From: Saccharothrix sp. NRRL B-16348
Lineage (GTDB): Bacteria > Actinomycetota > Actinomycetes > Mycobacteriales > Pseudonocardiaceae
NCBI RefSeq assembly: GCF_001280085.1
Contig: NZ_LGED01000224.1
Coordinates: 1-57,988 of the forward strand
Length of the DNA: 57,988 nt
Reading direction: 5' to 3'
Under the pieces are notes generated by a model. The model did not search any database and had not been told where the DNA came from. It saw only the letters and a program-made list of their open reading frames with translations. Both the position numbers and the translations under genes were made by a program. Below, piece by piece: positions 16,601 to 24,164 of this stretch (position 1 is its first letter; every line of letters begins with the position of its first letter).

Positions 16601-17422
16601 CGGGCCGAGCGGGACCTGTCGCTGCTGGGCAAGGTCAACCCGCTGGCGCTGGAGGAGTTCGCGGCGCTGGAGGAGCGGTACAAGTTCCTGTCCAACCAGC
16701 TGGAGGACATCAAGGCGACGCGGCGCGACCTGCTGACCGTGGTGAAGGAGGTCGACGACAAGATCCTGGAGGTCTTCACGTCGGCCTACGAGGACGTCGC
16801 GCGCGAGTTCGAGATCGTGTTCAAGGTGCTGTTCCCCGGTGGCGAGGGACGGCTGGTGCTGACCGAGCCGGACGACATGCTCACGACCGGCATCGAGCTG
16901 GAGGCCCGGCCGCCGGGCAAGAAGGTCAAGCGGCTGTCGCTGTTGTCGGGTGGCGAGAAGTCGCTGGCTGCGGTGGCGATGCTGGTCGCGATCTTCCGGG
17001 CGCGGCCGTCGCCGTTCTACGTGATGGACGAGGTCGAGGCGGCGTTGGACGACACCAACCTGCACCGGCTGATCAGCCTGTTCGAGCAGTTGCGCGAGCA
17101 CTCGCAGCTGCTGATCATCACGCACCAGAAGCCGACGATGGAGATCGCCGACGCCCTGTACGGCGTGTCGATGCGCGGTGACGGCATCAGCCAGGTGATC
17201 TCCCAGCGCCTGCGCGGCGAGGACAAGCCGAAGCGCGCCAAGGCCGCTCCGAAGGCCGTTGCGGCAGCGGAGGTCGCGCCTGAGGCAACCGTCGACGCCG
17301 TGCCGGAGGCGGAGGTCGCGCCGGACGTCGACGCGGTGCCGGAGGTCGAGGTCGTGCCGGACGCTGAGGCCGTGCCGGAGATCGAGCCCGTGCCAGAGCC
17401 CGACTCGGCTCCGCCCGCCTAG
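13652..17422 (+). CDS. smc: Chromosome segregation protein SMC
   Basis: The 1256-aa ATPase has Walker A (GPNGSGKS, residues 31-38), two long coiled coils flanking a hinge around residues 505-650 (including DAVAVASGADAVAALELLKEQD), the ABC signature LSGGEKS and Walker B (YVMDEVEAALDD). SMC dimers with ScpAB load at parS sites and extrude DNA loops to compact and align the chromosome arms. It is about 60 residues longer than usual for the family. The excess is a C-terminal Val/Pro/Glu-rich tail with 12-residue repeats. It is followed by a terminator hairpin. Confidence 0.97.
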   Translation: MHLKSLTLKGFKSFASATTLRFEPGITCVVGPNGSGKSNVLDALRWVMGTQGAKDLRGGKMEDVIFAGTSGRAPLGRAEVTLTIDNSDGALPIDYVEVSITRRMFREGATEYEINGNSCRLMDIQELLSDSGIGREMHVIVGQGQLAAILESKPEERRAFVEEAAGVLKHRKRKEKALRKLEAMQANLTRLTDLTAELRRQLKPLGKQAEIARRAQVVQSELRDARMRLLADDLVTQREALAREEQDEAVARARRAEVEKTLQQAQVQQNELEDQVAADAPKLQQAQDTWYRLSALEERLRGTVRLAVERERHLSAAVDAPRGGRDPDELEAEAEQTAELEQELQDGVTEARVGLAEAVETRAELERMVSAAEKAHLAAVRAIADRREGLARLSGQVEALRSKTSATAEEIERMSVALSEAVERSEVVQQELAEAQEVTGTEDEDDVGLDERHRLAVEADDAARRRVEELVKAERTAERDIASWKARVDALSLGLTRKDGAGALLASRLPGLLGSVAALLTVEPGAEVALAAALGPIADAVAVASGADAVAALELLKEQDTGRAGVLVGGAPVSVDRSGWPSLPSGARWAVDVVQAPEPLRPALHRALDKVVVVDSLATARGLVDAHPSVRAVTRDGDVLGADWAVGGSGRSQSVIEVQAAVDEASEKLALAERALEQSTAALEGARAEQQARRAEVAAVKEQLNEAKVRRARSSERLNRLAAAVRSAEAEVERVRAQRAKVEAAREENLLKLGELEERLLVAEEQPLDDEPDTSHRDEMAAELAAARQGEVDARLSLRTAEERARALQGKAEGLRRAARAEREARERAQRAHAARARGAVVAKAVVRGGEVALERIAASLGRAARERDAAQERKAQRETYLAQVRNLVREMSVELEKLTDAVHRDEVLRAEQRMRIEQLETKVAEEFGIGLDDLVAEYGPDVFIPPSQQELAEYEAAKERGEPVTAPQPMPYDRDTQARRAKRAERDLSLLGKVNPLALEEFAALEERYKFLSNQLEDIKATRRDLLTVVKEVDDKILEVFTSAYEDVAREFEIVFKVLFPGGEGRLVLTEPDDMLTTGIELEARPPGKKVKRLSLLSGGEKSLAAVAMLVAIFRARPSPFYVMDEVEAALDDTNLHRLISLFEQLREHSQLLIITHQKPTMEIADALYGVSMRGDGISQVISQRLRGEDKPKRAKAAPKAVAAAEVAPEATVDAVPEAEVAPDVDAVPEVEVVPDAEAVPEIEPVPEPDSAPPA
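17294..17401 (+). repeat. Three 12-residue repeats in the SMC C-terminal tail
   Basis: Three 36-bp units encode DAVPEAEVAPDV, DAVPEVEVVPDA and EAVPEIEPVPEP. The tail lies past the ATPase head and is acidic and Pro-rich, so it is probably disordered and species-specific. Confidence 0.85.
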
Positions 17423-17426
17423 CGGA

Positions 17427-17450
17427 ACGGCCGCCGCGACCGGCGGCCGT
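17427..17450. terminator. Hairpin between convergent smc and plsC
   Basis: ACGGCCGCC at 17427-17435 pairs with GGCGGCCGT at 17442-17450 across a 6-nt loop. The perfect 9-bp stem lies 5 bp after the smc stop and 12 bp before the end of the minus-strand acyltransferase, so it can serve both genes. Confidence 0.75.
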
Positions 17451-17462
17451 CCATCAGGTTGT

Positions 17463-18161
17463 TCAGCGGTCGTCGAGGCGTTTGGCTTCTTCCGGCGTGG
17501 GCGCGGTGCCGCCGAGGTGGGCCGGTTGCCACCACTGGCCCTCGCCCGACTCCGGGTAACGGGCCTGCGCGTCGTCCACCAGGTCCTGCATCCGCTCGCG
17601 CAGCGCGGCGTCCGTGGTCGGCTCCACCGGCTCGCCGACGATGATCGTGATCGGCACGTGCCGCTGGGTCAGCGACTTCGGCCTGCCCTTCGTCCACAGG
17701 CGCTGCGTGCCCCACACGGCCGTCGGCAGCAACGGCACACCCGCCTCGGCCGCCAGCCGCACGGCGCCGCTCTTCACGTCCTTGACCGTGAACGACCGGC
17801 TGATCGTGGCCTCGGGGAAGATCCCGACGATCTCGCCGGACCGCAGCGCGTCCAACGCCTGCTGGTAGGACGCCTGCCCGGCGGCCCGGTCCACCGGGAT
17901 GTGGTGCATCCCACGCATGAGCGGGCCGGACACGCGGTGCTTGAACACCTCGTGCTTGGCCATGAACCGGACCAGCCTGCGCGCGGGCAGCGCGCCGTAA
18001 CCGGCGAAGATGAAGTCGAGGTAGGAGACGTGGTTCGAGGCCAGCACGGCCCCGCCGGTGGTCGGCACGTGCTCCGCGCCCTCCACGGTGATCCGCATGT
18101 CGAGCACGCGGAACATCAGTTTGGCCGCGGCGATCACCGGCGGGTACACGCGATCTGGCAT
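17463..18161 (-). CDS. 1-acyl-sn-glycerol-3-phosphate acyltransferase (PlsC family)
   Basis: The 232-aa protein has the acyltransferase motif NHVSYLD (HX4D). Further family blocks are LRSGEIVGIFPEATISRS (the FPEG-type motif, here FPEA) and VPLLPTAVWGTQ. It probably acylates lysophosphatidic acid to phosphatidic acid at the membrane, although paralogues in actinomycetes can act on other lysolipids. An AGCGTA (TACGCT on the coding strand) box 7 nt upstream of the ATG indicates a leaderless transcript. It is convergent with smc. Confidence 0.9.
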   Translation of the reverse strand: MPDRVYPPVIAAAKLMFRVLDMRITVEGAEHVPTTGGAVLASNHVSYLDFIFAGYGALPARRLVRFMAKHEVFKHRVSGPLMRGMHHIPVDRAAGQASYQQALDALRSGEIVGIFPEATISRSFTVKDVKSGAVRLAAEAGVPLLPTAVWGTQRLWTKGRPKSLTQRHVPITIIVGEPVEPTTDAALRERMQDLVDDAQARYPESGEGQWWQPAHLGGTAPTPEEAKRLDDR

Positions 18162-18168
18162 GAACCCC

Positions 18169-18174
18169 AGCGTA
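18169..18174 (-). promoter_or_regulatory. -10 box of plsC (leaderless)
   Basis: On the minus strand TACGCT ends 7 nt before the ATG at 18161. It lies between plsC and the stop codon of the upstream small gene at 18177. Confidence 0.45.
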
Positions 18175-18176
18175 CG

Positions 18177-18512
18177 TTACTCGTCAGTAGTGCGATCGTG
18201 TTCGCGCACCACGCGTGGAACGCCGGCCAGGTCCTCCTCATTGCACAGCAGCTTGAGGGCGTAATACGGCGAACCCTTGGTGTCGTCGTAGTCCAGGTGG
18301 ACCGCGATCACGTCGACCGCTTCACCGAGCCAGTCCTGTGTCTGCCGCAGCCAGGAGGCCGCGCGCTCCAACGCGCTGGGCAGGTCGTCGTCGCGGAACT
18401 CGACCGGCCGGTAGGGGACCTCCTGGACGGTGTCCCGCTGGTTGGCAGGCATCGGTAGGTCTACCGCCACCCCGCTGTCGTTGAGTTCGAGTTGGATCGT
18501 TTCCTCGCTCAC
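18177..18512 (-). CDS. Hypothetical small acidic protein
   Basis: The 111-aa ORF has a GTG start at 18512 giving MSEETIQLELNDSG. It is acidic overall, has no signal peptide or membrane segment, and contains a central helix-rich stretch (LPSALERAASWLRQTQDWLGEAVDVIAVHLDYDD). I do not recognise a domain. It is on the same strand as plsC and the P450, 15 bp upstream of plsC and 94 bp downstream of the P450. Its coding character (GC-rich third positions) supports it as a real gene. Confidence 0.65.
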   Translation of the reverse strand: MSEETIQLELNDSGVAVDLPMPANQRDTVQEVPYRPVEFRDDDLPSALERAASWLRQTQDWLGEAVDVIAVHLDYDDTKGSPYYALKLLCNEEDLAGVPRVVREHDRTTDE

Positions 18513-18606
18513 GCTCCCCAGGGTTCCCCAACGCGAAACGCGCGGCAATAGATGTCGGTCATCGGTGACGTCGCGTCGGCGTGTCGGGACCCGCTCACCG
18601 GCGCCG

Positions 18607-19773
18607 TCAGACGCGCACCGGCAGCTCGGCCAGACCGCTGACCAGGACCCTCCGCCACGCCAGCTCCTCGACCGGCCGGGCCGCCCGCAGCCCCGGGAAC
18701 CGCCGCAGCAACACCAGCAGCGCCTCCCGCAGCTCGATCCGCGCCAACTGGGCGCCGAGGCAGAAGTGCGGTCCGGCCCCGAGCGCCAGGTGCTGGTTGG
18801 GCGTGCGGGCGAGGTCCAACGCGTCCGGTGCGGCGAACGCGCGCGGGTCGCGGTTGGCCGAGCCGATGGACGCCATCACGCCCTCGCCCGCCCGCACGAC
18901 CACGCCCGCGACCGCCACGTCCTCCAGCGCCACCCGCAGCTGCCCGACCTCGCTGAGCCGGGTGAACCTCATCAGCTCCTCGACCGCGCTCGGCACCAGC
19001 GCCGGATCGTCCACCAGCCGTGCCCACTGGGACCGGTCGCGCAGCAGGGTGGCGACGAAGCTGGTGATCTGGTTGGCCGACGTCTCGTGCCCCGCGACCA
19101 GCAGGTTCAACGCGAACGCGACCAGCTCGTCGTGCGTCAGCGGCGTCGCGCACAGCTCGTCGAGCAGGTCGTCCGACCGCGGCTGCCGCCGTTTCTCCGC
19201 GACCAGGCCGCCCATGTACTCGACCAGGCTCGCCATCGCCGCCTCGACCCGCGGCTGCTCGGACAGCTCCAGGCTGTACGCGAGCTCGATCCACCCGCGG
19301 AACCGCTCCCGGTCCTCGAACGGCACCCCCAGCAGCGTGCAGATGACCTGGATCGGCAACGGCAGCGCGTACACCTGCCGCAGGTCCGCGCCGTCCACCA
19401 CGTCGTCGGCGAGCCGTTCGCACAGCTCGCGCACCCACGGCTGGGTCCGGGAGATCGACCGGTGCGAGAACGCGCCGGACACGAGCTTGCGCAGCCGGGT
19501 GTGCTCGGGCGGGTCGGTGGTCGGCAGGGTGCCGGGCAGCGGCCGGGACACGCCCACCCGGGGCGCGCCCGCCGCCACCACGCCCGCCCGGGAGAACCGC
19601 GGGTCGGCCAGCACCAGCTTCACGTCGTCGTAGCGGGTCACCAGCCACACCTCGTCGCCCGCGAGCGTGCGGACCCGGACCGCCGGCGACTCCTCCCGCA
19701 GCCTCGCCCACGTGGGCGAGGGGTCGAAGGAGAAGGCGTCGGCGAAGGGGATGTCGAGGACGTCGTCCGTCAT
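18607..19773 (-). CDS. Cytochrome P450 (bacterial class I, CYP105/107-like)
   Basis: The 388-aa protein has the I-helix oxygen-activation motif AGHETSAN, the K-helix ExxR (EELMR) and the heme-binding loop LALGAGPHFCLGAQLAR with the proximal Cys at about 338. The substrate-recognition region has PPEHTRLRKLV as in soluble actinomycete P450s. It is a monooxygenase needing ferredoxin and a ferredoxin reductase, neither of which is adjacent. The substrate is unknown, and there is no biosynthetic cluster around it. It is probably a stand-alone detoxification or tailoring P450. Confidence 0.95.
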   Translation of the reverse strand: MTDDVLDIPFADAFSFDPSPTWARLREESPAVRVRTLAGDEVWLVTRYDDVKLVLADPRFSRAGVVAAGAPRVGVSRPLPGTLPTTDPPEHTRLRKLVSGAFSHRSISRTQPWVRELCERLADDVVDGADLRQVYALPLPIQVICTLLGVPFEDRERFRGWIELAYSLELSEQPRVEAAMASLVEYMGGLVAEKRRQPRSDDLLDELCATPLTHDELVAFALNLLVAGHETSANQITSFVATLLRDRSQWARLVDDPALVPSAVEELMRFTRLSEVGQLRVALEDVAVAGVVVRAGEGVMASIGSANRDPRAFAAPDALDLARTPNQHLALGAGPHFCLGAQLARIELREALLVLLRRFPGLRAARPVEELAWRRVLVSGLAELPVRV

Positions 19774-19783
19774 GACCTCGACG

Positions 19784-20362
19784 CTAGGAGCCGAGGGGAG
19801 CGCAGTGCCAGCGCCATCCGGTGAGCTTCGGCAGGTCGTCGAGCGGCGCGCGGCCGTTCGCCCACAGCAGCGTCCGCGCCGGGTCCCGGTCGGCGGGCGC
19901 CTCGGGGAACATCCTGGTCAGCACCTTGCGCGCCAGGTCAGGCGGCAGCTCGAACTCGCACCCGAGGCCGCGGGCCGCGTCGTGGGTGTGCACCAGCATC
20001 TCGTCGCACCCCATGCCGGCGAAGCCCGCCGCGTCCGTCACACCCCACGGGTGCCAGCCGCGGCCGTCCGCCGGCGTGGCGTCGACCACCGCCGCCAGCA
20101 CCGACGCGAACGACCGCAGCGTGCGCACGAGGTCGGCGGGCGGCGAGTCGGGCTGCACGTCCAGCACCACCGTGCCCAGCTCGACCGGCCCGCTGGCGAG
20201 TTCGGTCGTGTACCAGAGCAGGCAGTCGGCGGCGTGGGCGACGGTCTGCGCGACCGTCCAGTCCATCCCCGGCACGACCGCCTTCCAGTCGCCCTCGACC
20301 GCACCTTCGAGGAACGCCGCGCACCGCTCGGCGACCTCCGTCACGTCCCGTCCGTTCAGCAC
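19784..20362 (-). CDS. Mycothiol-dependent maleylpyruvate isomerase-fold (DinB-like) protein
   Basis: The 192-aa protein has the N-terminal four-helix DinB/MDMPI fold. Metal-binding His positions are suggested by TVAQTVAHAADCLLWYTTE and CDEMLVHTHDAARGLG. The protein ends with a segment (LTGWRWHCAPLGS) seen in many actinobacterial relatives. Members use mycothiol or another low-molecular thiol as cofactor, and many have no known substrate. The GTG at 20362 with GGAG 8-11 nt upstream is preferred; a longer frame exists but lacks a ribosome site. It lies 10 bp upstream of the P450 on the same strand and is probably cotranscribed with it. Confidence 0.75.
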   Translation of the reverse strand: MLNGRDVTEVAERCAAFLEGAVEGDWKAVVPGMDWTVAQTVAHAADCLLWYTTELASGPVELGTVVLDVQPDSPPADLVRTLRSFASVLAAVVDATPADGRGWHPWGVTDAAGFAGMGCDEMLVHTHDAARGLGCEFELPPDLARKVLTRMFPEAPADRDPARTLLWANGRAPLDDLPKLTGWRWHCAPLGS

Positions 20363-20410
20363 CGAAAACTCCCTCGCGTTCAGCCGACCTCGCGGGTGAC
20401 CATTCCAGAC

Positions 20411-21346
20411 ATGTACGACATCCGTCCCGCCGCCCAGGACGACCTGGACGCCGTCCTCGCGCTGGTCCTGCGGCTGCAGGCCGACGACGCGCACCACATC
20501 GGCTACCTCGGCGAGACGCTCGGCGACATCTCCGCGGAGCTGGCCGAGTTCGAGCCGGACTGGGCCGCGTGCACCGTGGTCGCCACCGACGACTCCGGCT
20601 GGGTCGTCGGCGCGCTCAGCGTCGAGGTAGACGCCGAGTCCGGCCGCGCCTACCTGCACGGACCGTTCGTCGACGTGCCGGTCAACCACCCGGCGGGCAG
20701 CCGGATCTGGGACCAGACCGCCGACGCGCTCTACACGGCCGCCCTACCGCTGCTCGACGGCGTCACCGACCGCGAGCTGCTCGGCCACACCGGGCACCGG
20801 CGGCTGGCCGCGTTCGCCGAACGGCACCGCTTCGCCGCCGCCCGGGCGTGCGGGATACACGTCCTCGACGGCGACGGCCTGCGCGGCCTGCTGCTGCGCG
20901 AGGTGAGCTGCCCGCGCACCGGGCCGGCCCGCGAGATGCGGGTCCTGCCGACCGACCCGGCCGTGCACGAGGCGGTGGCCGTGCTGCACGAGCGGTGCTT
21001 CCCCAAGACCTACCTGTCCGGGCGCAAGCTCGTGGACGCCGCCCGACGGCACACCGTGGTGGTGGCCATGGACGGCGACCGCGTGCTCGGCTACGCGTCG
21101 GGCAAGGCCGAGCCGGGCGAGTTCTACCTGGACTTCGTGGCCGTTGAGCCGGACGTGCGCGGGCAGGGCGTCGGCGCGGCGCTGGTCACCGAGCTGGTCT
21201 GGAAGCTGGCCGAGAAGTCCGGGGCACGACCGCAGGCCGCCGCCGCGATACTGGCCGGCAACCGCTCGTCCCAACGGCTCTTCGACCGGCTCGGCTTCCG
21301 CCTCCACCTCGAACTCGTCGCCTACCGCGCCAACGCCGCCGCCTGA
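20411..21346 (+). CDS. Two-domain GNAT-family N-acetyltransferase
   Basis: The 311-aa protein begins MYDIRPAAQDDLDAV and contains two GNAT-like halves. The N-terminal half (about 1-150) is degenerate. The C-terminal half has the acetyl-CoA motif A (FYLDFVAVEPDVRGQGVGAALV, about residues 238-259) and the motif-B region (NRSSQRLFDRLGFRLHLELVAYR). The acceptor is unknown. It is divergent from the DinB-fold protein with a 48-bp gap and ends 9 bp from the convergent symporter. Duplicated GNATs are common in actinomycetes, and a role in antibiotic or amine acetylation cannot be told from sequence. Confidence 0.85.
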   Translation: MYDIRPAAQDDLDAVLALVLRLQADDAHHIGYLGETLGDISAELAEFEPDWAACTVVATDDSGWVVGALSVEVDAESGRAYLHGPFVDVPVNHPAGSRIWDQTADALYTAALPLLDGVTDRELLGHTGHRRLAAFAERHRFAAARACGIHVLDGDGLRGLLLREVSCPRTGPAREMRVLPTDPAVHEAVAVLHERCFPKTYLSGRKLVDAARRHTVVVAMDGDRVLGYASGKAEPGEFYLDFVAVEPDVRGQGVGAALVTELVWKLAEKSGARPQAAAAILAGNRSSQRLFDRLGFRLHLELVAYRANAAA

Positions 21347-21355
21347 GCCCTCCGA

Positions 21356-22915
21356 CTAGGACGCCTTGGCCGACATCACGTCGTCCTGCACGTCCGGCGG
21401 CTGGTAACCCTTGTGCCGCAAGGACATCAGGCCGCCGACGACCAACGTCACCAGCACGCCGAGCACCGTGTACCAGGGATAGGCCAGCGACACGATCTTC
21501 TGCGCGGGCGCCGCCGGCGAGAAGTCGATCGCCAGGGTCGCCTCCGGCCCGACGAACTTCACGCCCAGGATCACGAACGCCATCACCACCACCGTGACGA
21601 CGAACGCCACGATCGCGTCGAGCTCCTTCGCCTTGCGGAACACCAGGCCGAGCAGGAACGCGCCGAGCAGCGCGCCGTAGGTGAACCCGGCGATCGACAG
21701 CCCCTGCTCGACGATCGGGTTGCCGCGGCGGGTCAGCGTGGCGAACAGCCCGGCGCACACGATCAGCAGGCCGGCCCAGACCACCGTCCAGATCCGACCC
21801 TGCTTGAACACCTCGGCCTCGCTCATCGGCCGCCGCACCACGCGCTGCACGATGTCCGTCACGGTCGAGGAGGCCAGCGCGCCCAACGACGACGACAGCG
21901 CCGCCGCCAGGATGCCCGCGATCACGAACCCGGACAGGCCCGACGGCATGTCGTTGACGATGAAGTTGGCGAACAGCTCGTCGTTGTTGTTGAGCCCGAG
22001 GTCCTTGACCGGGTTGGCCGCCTTGTAGAACGCCCACAGCATCACGCCGATGAACAGGAACAGCGCGAACTGGAGGAACACCACGACACCGCTGGCGATC
22101 AACGCCTTCTGCGCCGACCGCACGTCCTTGGTGGCCATCAGCCGCTGGACGATGAGCTGGTCCGCGCCGTGCGATGCCATGGACAGCACCGCGCCGCCGA
22201 TGAACGCGACGACGATCGCGTACGGCGAGGTGAACGCGCTGGCGTTGAAGTCGAGGATCTGGAACTTGCCCGCGTCGGCGGCACTGGCGAACCACCCGTC
22301 GGGCAGCTTGCCGTTCAGCACCAGGATCACCGCGAACGCGCCGACGACGTACCAGAGCATCTGGATCGCGTCGACCCACACCACGGCCCGCACGCCGCCG
22401 AGGAAGCTGTAGACGACCATCGCGACGCCCAGCGCCGCCACGATCACCCAGTACGACAGGTCCACGCCGTACGCGACGAGCACGACCTTGATCGGGATGG
22501 CGGTGGCGAACAGCCGCAGGCCGTCCGCGAGCAGCCGGGTGACGAGGAACGTGAGCGACGCCGTGCTCTGGATGTTGCGCCCGAACCGCTTGCCCAGGAA
22601 GCCGTACGCGGTGATCAGCTCGCCCGCGATGTACTTCGGCAGCAGCACGAACGACACCACGATCCGGCCGATCAGGTAGCCGACGGCCAGCGACAGGAAC
22701 GTCATCGTGCCCAGGTAGGCGACCGTCGGCACGCTCAGCACGGTCAGCGTGGACGTCTCCGCCGACACCACCGACACGCACACGACCCACCACGAGATGC
22801 GGCGCTCGCTGACGAAGTAGTCGGTGGCGGAGCGCTGGCGCCCGGCGATCCACACGCCCAGCAGCGGCATGCCCACCAGGAACAGCACGATGATGCCGAC
22901 ATCAAGTGCGCGCAT
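21356..22915 (-). CDS. Sodium:solute symporter (SSS family), coupled to anmK
   Basis: The 519-aa membrane protein has about 13 predicted helices, beginning MRALDVGIIVLFLVGMPLLGVWIAG. It carries SSS-family landmarks near RRISWWVVCVSVVSAETSTLT, FLGGVRAVVWVDAIQM and a long loop before LASSTVTDIVQR. The substrate would be a sugar, sialic-acid-like compound or organic acid moved with Na+. The ATG at 22915 is used because AGGAG lies 6 nt upstream. That start overlaps the 3' end of anmK by 14 bp, so the two are translationally coupled. Import of anhydro-muropeptide sugars is therefore a reasonable hypothesis. Confidence 0.88.
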   Translation of the reverse strand: MRALDVGIIVLFLVGMPLLGVWIAGRQRSATDYFVSERRISWWVVCVSVVSAETSTLTVLSVPTVAYLGTMTFLSLAVGYLIGRIVVSFVLLPKYIAGELITAYGFLGKRFGRNIQSTASLTFLVTRLLADGLRLFATAIPIKVVLVAYGVDLSYWVIVAALGVAMVVYSFLGGVRAVVWVDAIQMLWYVVGAFAVILVLNGKLPDGWFASAADAGKFQILDFNASAFTSPYAIVVAFIGGAVLSMASHGADQLIVQRLMATKDVRSAQKALIASGVVVFLQFALFLFIGVMLWAFYKAANPVKDLGLNNNDELFANFIVNDMPSGLSGFVIAGILAAALSSSLGALASSTVTDIVQRVVRRPMSEAEVFKQGRIWTVVWAGLLIVCAGLFATLTRRGNPIVEQGLSIAGFTYGALLGAFLLGLVFRKAKELDAIVAFVVTVVVMAFVILGVKFVGPEATLAIDFSPAAPAQKIVSLAYPWYTVLGVLVTLVVGGLMSLRHKGYQPPDVQDDVMSAKAS

Positions 22916-24050
22916 GGTCTCCTCCATCCGATTGCCGCTCACGGCGGCGGATCGTCAATCCCGTCACGGCGGTGATCACGGGCTCGGGCAGGCGCAGCGG
23001 GTAGCGGCCGGGGGTGATCGACCCCAGCGGTCGCGGGCCGGCGGCGCCGGTGGCGGACGGCACGTTCGCGGGCAGACCGTGCCAGGTCAGGAAGCCGAGC
23101 AGGGCGGCGAGGTACGCCTCCTTGCCGTCGGCGGGCAGTCCCAGTTCGTCGCTCGTGCGCAGGTCCACGTGCCGGCCCAACGACTCGACCAGCACGGGGT
23201 TGCGCATGCCGCCGCCGGAGCCGATGACGGTGCCCTCGCACTCGGCGGCGATCGTGCGCGCGGTGAGTTCGGTCAGCGTGGCCAGCAGGTCCTCGGCCGG
23301 CATGGTCAGACCCTCGGTGACGCGGTCGAGGTAGGCGCGGTCGAAGTGCTCCTTGCCGGTCGACTTGGGCGCGGGGAGGGCGTAGTACGGGTCGGCCAGC
23401 AGGCGGTCGAGCAGTTCGGTGTGGACGTGGCCGCGGCCGGCGAACTCGCCGTCGGTGTCCTGGTTGCGCAGGCCGCCGGACAGCACGGTCATCGCGGCGT
23501 CCATGAGCGCGTTGCCCGGTCCGGTGTCGTAGGCGACCACACCTTCGGGCGAAACTTTGGTGACGTTGGCGATGCCGCCGATGTTCAGCGCGGTGGCCGG
23601 TCCGTCGAAACCGGCCAGCCACAGCGCGTCCAGGGTGCTCGCCAGCGGCGCGCCGTGACCGCCCGCGGCGACGTCGCGCACCCGCAGGTCGGCCACCACC
23701 GGCAGCCCCGTGGCTTCGGCTATCCACGCGGGCTGGCCCAGCTGGAGCGTGCCGAGGCAGCGGCCGTCCTCGACCCAGTGGTGCACGGTCTGGCCCAGCG
23801 ACGACACCAGGTCGCCACCGTGCCGGGCCTGGTACTCGGCGGCGACCTCGGCGAACGCCCGGCCGAGCCCGGTGTCGAGCACGCACAGGTCCGCGGCGCT
23901 GGTCGGTGGCCTGCGCAGGTCCTCCGGGAACGGGCGCTCGGCGTGCTCCACGGGGGTCAGCACGACGGTGCGGCCGTCCAGGGACAGGTCGACGACGGCC
24001 ACGTCGATGGCGTCCATCGACGTGCCCGAGATGAGCCCGATCACCCTCAC
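22902..24050 (-). CDS. anmK: Anhydro-N-acetylmuramic acid kinase AnmK
   Basis: The 382-aa enzyme begins VRVIGLISGTSMDAIDVAVVDL, the AnmK ATP-binding signature. Further family blocks are SLGQTVHHW, GGHGAPLASTLDALW, NIGGIANVT and the C-terminal GSGGGMRNP. It opens the 1,6-anhydro ring and phosphorylates the sugar to MurNAc-6-phosphate during peptidoglycan recycling. Usual partners MurQ and NagZ are not in the window. The GTG at 24050 gives the family N-terminus; the ATG further upstream adds an atypical leader. It heads a two-gene operon with the symporter and is divergent from ftsY. Confidence 0.94.
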   Translation of the reverse strand: MRVIGLISGTSMDAIDVAVVDLSLDGRTVVLTPVEHAERPFPEDLRRPPTSAADLCVLDTGLGRAFAEVAAEYQARHGGDLVSSLGQTVHHWVEDGRCLGTLQLGQPAWIAEATGLPVVADLRVRDVAAGGHGAPLASTLDALWLAGFDGPATALNIGGIANVTKVSPEGVVAYDTGPGNALMDAAMTVLSGGLRNQDTDGEFAGRGHVHTELLDRLLADPYYALPAPKSTGKEHFDRAYLDRVTEGLTMPAEDLLATLTELTARTIAAECEGTVIGSGGGMRNPVLVESLGRHVDLRTSDELGLPADGKEAYLAALLGFLTWHGLPANVPSATGAAGPRPLGSITPGRYPLRLPEPVITAVTGLTIRRRERQSDGGDHART

Positions 24051-24164
24051 GCCCTGTGGTCTATTCCACACTGCACGCCGGCGCAAGAGTGTTCGTTGGA
24101 AAGTTGCCTGAAATCAACCTGGTTCGTCGATCGTCAACATACGCTGGCGTGCGAGGATTGCGCC

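Noticed and set aside
15098..17125. 675-aa minus-strand frame opposite smc
   Set aside because: Antisense to a certain smc gene, Arg/Leu/Gln-rich and without any domain.
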